A DNA stretch of 64,000 nucleotides from Marchantia polymorpha subsp. ruderalis (lineage: Eukaryota; Streptophyta; Marchantiopsida; Marchantiales; Marchantiaceae), in contig AP031352.1 of NCBI GenBank assembly GCA_037833965.1, positions 9,404,501 through 9,468,500 of the forward strand, in the 5' to 3' direction. Position 1 is the first letter of the stretch. Each line of letters opens with the position of its first letter. Below are positions 58,131-64,000 of the stretch, piece by piece. The notes under the pieces are model-generated. The model was given only the letters and a program-made list of their open reading frames with translations. It ran no database searches and was not told where the DNA came from. A program made the translations under genes and the position numbers.

Positions 58131-59179
58131 GAGAAAATGTTGGTTTTGATCAGGTCAGAGTAAATTGAATAGAGTTATCAAAATTATGGTACAGCCTTCA
58201 AACTAGGTATTCAGAGCTCTGTCTCAATTGCGTTTGAAATAAATTATTATTAAAGTGGTATTAATAATATTTATTTTGCTAAAATTAACTTATTTGATTA
58301 AATGAAATGTATACTTCATATCAGGATTATATAATAAATTTTAAAAATATTAATTATAATTAATATTTATAAATTATTTTTAAATTATTTCAAAAAAAGT
58401 CACTTAATTGAAGTAATGAACAAAAATATTTATAAAAAAGTATGTAAATTTATTGATAGCAAAATAAATATTATTAATTTGAGCACAAATAGAGCAAGCA
58501 TAGATTTAAGTATAATTTGCACATAAAACTATTTCAAATAGAATCAATATTACATTTGAATATCAAATGCATCAGATTTGATATTTTAGAATAAGTGAAA
58601 TGAATGATAGTAATATTTCATCGTTCATATTTTTTACAATTATTCAGTTTGAATGTTCTTGTAGTTGCATCATAAAATCATAAAAAAACATAAAAAAAAT
58701 CTTTGATGTTATAGTTTATGAAATCTCATACATACTCAAATATGTCTAAAAGTACAACTTTATAGAATTTCATATCTTATTCCTTAGTGAAATTTTTATT
58801 TTAGTGATAATTTTAATATTTTAGGAATCTAATTATTTTGTATATATGTTGACTAAAATAGACACAATGATTTAATATTAGCTGAATAATTTTTAATAAA
58901 AAAATTTCGGTGATTTTATCTGAATTAAATTCATTATATTTATGATAATTGACCAAATCAAAAATGTTAAATTGTATTTATTTTTCATAATAAATTGTAT
59001 TATATCAAATGCAGTTATGAATAAATTTGATCATAAATCAGACAAATATTATTTTGACATAAGCAAGTGCTGTGAAAAAAATGATGAAAACTGAAGCCAT
59101 ATAACTTATTCCCCCTACCATAAAAGAATGCATGTATGTAACACCACCAATAGTGCTCGCCAAAGCTCCGATTATTTAT

Positions 59180-59183
<4 letters not shown>

Positions 59184-59213
<30 letters not shown>
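59184..59213. repeat. (AT)n microsatellite
   Basis: About 15 uninterrupted AT dinucleotides. Confidence 0.9.
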
Positions 59214-59216
<3 letters not shown>

Positions 59217-61240
59217 GCTTATATTAGATTAATTTTGTAATGAATTTGAGTTTCAGTCTTTTGTTCTAGAATATATAAAATTTATAAACTCTAAAGTCAA
59301 ATTTAAGTACTATAAGTAAGTATAGCATTAGTTAAATACTATATGAAAACAAAAATTGTTAGAGATTTTTTTTTAGATTTTAAATAAATCTAATGATGTA
59401 GATAGAAAGCAACTTAAATTTTTAAGCCTAATGCTTAAAATCTTTGTATTACTTAAGTTATAATCCGTAAAGTTATTAAATTAAGTCCATTAACAAAACA
59501 AAGTTGAGATTAATCACATATTTTCGGTATCCAATCTCTAAATCATAATTTTTTGTAGAATTTTGTGTCTTGAATCAACAAAAACAAAATTATCGAAACA
59601 ATGCAAAAAATTAAAAAATTAAAATTTTAGTTCATAATTATAAAAAAATTCTTGAAAAATCTCTTGTGTAATTATTTGAAATTTCAAAAGATTTGATATT
59701 TTTACATAATTTCATGTGAAAATTTAGTGATGTAAAATTTATTATTTTATATCGATAAAATTTTAATATTATATTTAATATGTTATCAAATAATAATAAG
59801 TTCTAATCAATGTGACCTAAATTAAAATATATATATATATGATATTTTATTATTACATAAAATAGATTTATCATTGCTTATCAAATATAAAAAGTAAATT
59901 TTCAAATGTGCAGTTTTTGTTTATTTATAAATTAAAAATCATATTTAATGATGCAAAAAAGTAATGATGTCATTCATACATATTTTTTCAGATTATAAAG
60001 TTTTTATACGTTATATATGATAAAAAATCTCATGTTTTAACCCACAATGATGAATTATATTTCATGAATGATTGAAAAATGATGTTAAAAAATAAGTTAA
60101 TTTAATTACTTAAATCTCTATTGATACTAATAATGATGATTCATTTTTATTTTTATTTTATAAAATTCTTACATGAAGATGTTGATAGTTGTTGCAATGA
60201 ACAAGAATGGGTAAGCAATCTATATGCAATGTGATCATAAATAAGCATGATATGAGATATGATGGTGATATATGCATGTATATAAAAATTGAATGAAGTA
60301 TTAACCATAATATTAAGCAAACAAAAAGTGTGATGATAATTGTTAAGTATATGCAACCCTAAATGTATACTCACACTTAAGCTCTTTATTCTCATTGCAT
60401 TATTCTTTTGGAAAGTTATGAAGATTTTGTTTAGTTATGATTTGCAAAGTTTTGTATCAATGTTCAAATTATTGGTGTAATTTTCTTTACAATGTGCTTT
60501 TTTATTGCTTTACATATTATAAATTCAAGCTCTACACATAGTCTTTGATCATATCATATGATGTGACATCAACTCAATATCTATGATAGTTATGAATGAA
60601 TTCAATGTAGATTATGATATATATTATGTTTTTATCATTTGTAACATTGTGACCAATAATTTATTCTTTCCTTTTTTTTACTCATTCAACTTATTGTTAT
60701 CAATCATATCAAGATTTTGAATTTAATTTACTTCTCTAAATACATTTCAAAATTTTGTAGGATTTTGATAGCTATTTTAATTGTAATTAGTCATTTATGA
60801 TAATGATTGATTTCATGTGTTATGATGTTCATTTGTAACATCCACTTTCTATATGTTATTGATGAATGAATTTCATGTACTTGTTTGCAATAGTGTTAAT
60901 GGTAAACTTTAACCTTATGAGATGAGAATTTAATGTTGTATGGTATGAATTTCTTTCAATAAAGTTGTGATGAAAAATAATTTGAAACATTTAGTTGGAG
61001 TATGGTTGACCTCAGTTGATAGTTTCTACTTTACTTAACTTTTTATTACAGTTTACCATGTCAAATATAGTAATATATATATCACAATCGAATATTCTTG
61101 ATTTTTTTTTCTGCTAATTATTAATTTACTCACAACTAAAGCATAGATATATAAAACATGACTTCTTCAACATTCATCGTTTCAAAAGTCTTCAATATAT
61201 TACTTTCATTTTCAAAATGTGATGTATACGACAAACATAT

Positions 61241-62759
61241 CTTTATCAATCTGGAAAACGAACAACGTGTGTGCAAATTTCCTTGATCTAGGTAGACAGA
61301 CATCGAAGAGGCAAAATCATTTTTCTATCTACAGACACTAAAATTAGCAACAGACTGGGTTTCAACGAACGAACTCCGATCCCCGGAGAGAAAGAGAAGT
61401 CAGACAAACAAACGAATAAATATTCGAGAGGTCATGAACGTTTTGAGATCGTGGAGAATCGGAAATGAACGTGGCGACAAAGTGCATCAGATGCACAAAA
61501 ACCAGGAGAATTACAATAGAGATCGACAACTAAAATTCCCACTCTGGATTCCGAGGAAGCGAAAAAGCTCTGAAAATCAATTATCAGAAATGCAGGAAAG
61601 GACGGGACCAGCACGGAACGAGTGCGTGACTTGAGTTGACGGATAGAGGAAGAGGGGCGGTCTGGGAGTAGCTGGTACGGACGGCGCTCTGGGGACACGC
61701 CACGGAGAAGAGAGCGAACGGATAGACAAGAGATACGGAATACGGCAGAGGAGCTTGTGCATGTGGCACGTAATTGGGCCAGGACGCGGACGAATGCCGG
61801 AAAGGATGGAGAGGTTCTATTTGCGGGTCCCTGTGGCAGCGGCCAGCCGGAATGTTAAATGCACAATTCCGAAGAAAATCAAGGTACAGCGATTTCGTGT
61901 CCGGGTCGCAAGTCAGTGCAGGACGAGAACGTGGATCGAACGGGCACGATAGGGTGCACAATTGATTCTCATTTAATTGGTCCAGGCCGATCGGGACCTC
62001 CCCTGGTACGCGAATAAGGTACTCTAACTCATCGAGAGTATGGGTTGCAGGTGATAACCTCACGAGAACGAGCGAACCGCGCGATTCGGGTCAGGTCAGG
62101 CTCTTGTGTTTTGGATTGTTCGTGCGGAGGCTTGTGCCTTGCCGGCCTGAATTCTTTTGATCTTTCCACGTGACCCGGAAATAATAGTCGGGTTTGTACG
62201 AGGAGGGAGGGTGGGGGCTCAAGGGAAGGCAATTTGCGGAGACGACAAGAAGGGAGGGACAGTAACCTTCTGAGAGAAAAGCAAAAAGCGAAAAGTTAGG
62301 GTCCTCATTGACTGTGGCGAGGAATCAAACGTACTGACTTGTTTGTGCCAGGAGATAGACAGTTAAGGAGGGTGATAATGTACAGGGAATGGTTTATGAG
62401 TAGGGGAATTGAGGTGTGAGCGAGGAGGGAGTAGGGAGGAGGGAGGAGACGAGGCGAGGATTAAAGCCTGTGGTGTTGTTGGTGGTGATGATGATGCAGG
62501 TGGAAGGATAGATTCTGTTTTAGAACGCATGCCAAGATAGCCGGCTCGGTGTGTGAAGACTCTTTGCCCAGGGGATGACGATCTTGCGTACTGTGTACAT
62601 TTTGTTTTTCGTGTCACTCACTTGTGTGTGTGTGAAAGTGGCGCATCTTTTCGTTTCTTTCCTTGCATAGTGATAGAGTACATCAGTTACAGTTGCTTAG
62701 CTGGGACTTTTTTACATCGGATTGTTTATAGAGGAAGCGGTGGGACGAAGGGAGAGAGG
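61241..62759. promoter_or_regulatory. Promoter and 5' leader region of the aminopeptidase gene
   Basis: Composition rises sharply from the AT-rich desert to moderate GC. Contains a purine-rich GGAGGGAG/GAGGCGAGG tract (about 62418-62460). Open frames on both strands lack features. No convincing TATA box, so this may be a TATA-less promoter. Confidence 0.4.
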
Positions 62760-63095
62760 ATGGATAGTAAAGCAGGCCACAAGGTTGAAGCAGCATGCAA
62801 AGTAGCAGTGGCAGTCTTAGCCTTCGGAGCTTCTTACGTGTTCGTGAAAAAGCTCAAGGATCGAAAGAAGGGTGAATCTACGCTGTCGTTGAAGGACACC
62901 ATGCGTCTCCCACGATTTGTCGAACCTGTGCGCTACGATTTGGAATTGATCCCCAATCTTGTCACCTGCAAATTCGATGGGAAACTTGCTGTTCGATTGG
63001 AAGTGCTTGAGAAGACCAATCACATTGTTTTGAACGCGGCTGACCTGAACATCTTCGAGAAGTCTGTCTCTCTTCGTACGACAGCATCGCGACAG
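62760..63095 (+). CDS. M1-family aminopeptidase (APM1-like), first exon, gene runs off the window
   Basis: The ATG at 62760 is the only one in its frame. The start MDSKAGHKVEAACK is followed by a likely membrane segment (VAVAVLAFGASYVFVKKLK, about residues 14-32). Next comes the N-terminal beta domain of M1 zinc aminopeptidases: RLPRFVEPVRYDLELIPNL, CKFDGKLAVRLEV, HIVLNAADLNIF and SVSL. This matches the start of plant APM1/puromycin-sensitive aminopeptidases, which trim peptides and have been linked to auxin transport proteins and membrane trafficking. The catalytic GAMEN and HExxH motifs must lie in later exons. The exon end is uncertain. A GC donor after residue 112 (ACAG|GCATGC) fits the family best; a GT donor at 63076 is the alternative. 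Confidence 0.8.
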
Positions 63096-64000
63096 GCATG
63101 CATGGCTTCCGATCCTCACCTTTCTTCGCTCATGTCATCTGATTGCTGTTTCTTCAATTCTTTTAGCAGTCGGAAATCAAACGATGAATTTCTATGTATG
63201 TACATAAATCGTATCAAGTTGAATACGTTGCTGGGTTTTTGAAATAGATAGAAGGGAGTGGTTGTTTCGTGAAGAGAGACTGTGGCTACTTGTTTTTGTG
63301 AACGCATCTAATTGAGCTGTGTAGCATGCAACACAACCTTCCTCGAATGTTGCAAGCTATTCGGGCAACGTCGTGCATGTTACCAGCTTCGAATTAAGTG
63401 GGTCCAATAATTATTCTTAAGAATCATCTACGATCGACAACACTTTCGAGCTGAAAGATTTGTTCTTGATTTTGGACATAAGAGTTTTGTCAAGATTCTT
63501 CTCCGTTCAATTCCGTGTGACTTGACTGTGCAATTAAAGTGGCTGAGCTTTACTACATTCTTACGTCATAAAAGTCATAATTACAGTGAAGAGGAAAACT
63601 TGATCAAAGTTTGTGATCAAGCTCAATAATTTGATATCCACTGGGTAAGTTTAATTTCTGGAAAGAGCCGGAGAAGTACATACCATACGTTTTCTGTAAA
63701 TTCAATTTTCTCTACAGATATAATTCAATCAGATTGTTAGTCGATTAGTGGTTGCAAAACATCGGGATGACAAATTTTGGTCCTGCAGCCTTCAGATACT
63801 TCCTGGCTTGTGTCGAATGTGTATTCATCAATGACTGGAATAAATATTTGATGTAGGTCAAGGACAAGTGTCGTCTGGGCGACTCAATTCAGATTAAAAG
63901 ACAGTTTATTTAGCGATCATGAAGGCCTTCACGAAAATAATGAAACGCTTCTGATGTCATGAATCTTAGCTACCTTGAAAAAGCAAGGCCTCTCTGCTAC
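63096..64000 (+). other. Probable first intron of the aminopeptidase gene
   Basis: No further M1 aminopeptidase sequence is visible to the window end, so this is read as part of a long intron. The open frame continues briefly to 63242 but leaves the family pattern. Confidence 0.5.

Larger units (their letters stand above)
53971..61240. other. AT-rich gene desert
   Basis: About 7 kb of very AT-rich DNA with no credible coding stretch. It holds a 57-bp tandem repeat (55525-55681), a degraded copy of the 18.2-kb dispersed repeat (58012-58130), and an (AT)n microsatellite near 59184-59213. It is probably decayed transposon DNA. Confidence 0.6.

Noticed and set aside
53971-61240. Intact retrotransposon in the AT-rich desert
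   Set aside because: I found no integrase, reverse transcriptase or protease motifs and no convincing LTR pair by eye.

Overview
This window is nuclear DNA of a land plant. It shows spliced genes, plant-type families (LRR receptor-like protein, F-box protein, SRC2-type C2 protein, M1 aminopeptidase, extensin-like wall proteins), TATA boxes, long AT-rich gene-poor blocks and decayed gene fragments. A bryophyte, perhaps a Marchantia-like liverwort, is my best guess. That rests on the general look of the families, not on a diagnostic marker.

Layout. 0-3.5 kb: a two-exon LRR receptor-like protein gene on the minus strand. 3.5-14.6 kb: gene-poor DNA with small tandem duplications, a broken ABCG transporter fragment joined to an agenet-like fragment (7.87-8.29 kb), an AT-rich block, and a fragment of a polyphenol oxidase gene (11.8-12.1 kb). 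14.6-16.3 kb: a 92-bp foldback, then an F-box gene. 17.4-18.1 kb: an element with terminal inverted repeats. 18.2-23.8 kb: gene-poor, with a dispersed repeat and faint LRR-like remnants.

23.8-44.2 kb is the most striking part. Five paralogous genes (called A-E here) encode secreted chimeric wall proteins. Each has a signal peptide, a Gly/Asp/Lys-rich repeat domain, a conserved Cys-containing linker and a Ser-Pro4 extensin domain. A, B and C lie on the minus strand and D and E on the plus strand. B-C and D-E form the arms of a giant imperfect palindrome (about 29.8-36.1 kb and 37.7-44.2 kb around a 1.6-kb spacer). C and D are nearly identical and differ in length by exactly one repeat unit in each domain. 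B and E are more diverged, and E has lost its start codon (ATG to ATA). All five share a TATA box and a 31-bp upstream block. C and D also share a perfect 17-bp-stem hairpin just after the stop codon.

44.2-53.3 kb: a possible decayed gene, a SRC2-type C2-domain gene, a CpG-rich stretch, a six-unit minisatellite and a broken LRR gene. 53.3-61.2 kb: a very AT-rich desert with tandem repeats and a degraded copy of the 18.2-kb repeat. 61.2-64 kb: promoter and first exon of an M1-family aminopeptidase (APM1-like) gene whose remainder lies beyond the window.

All identifications come from reading translations by eye. No database search was run.
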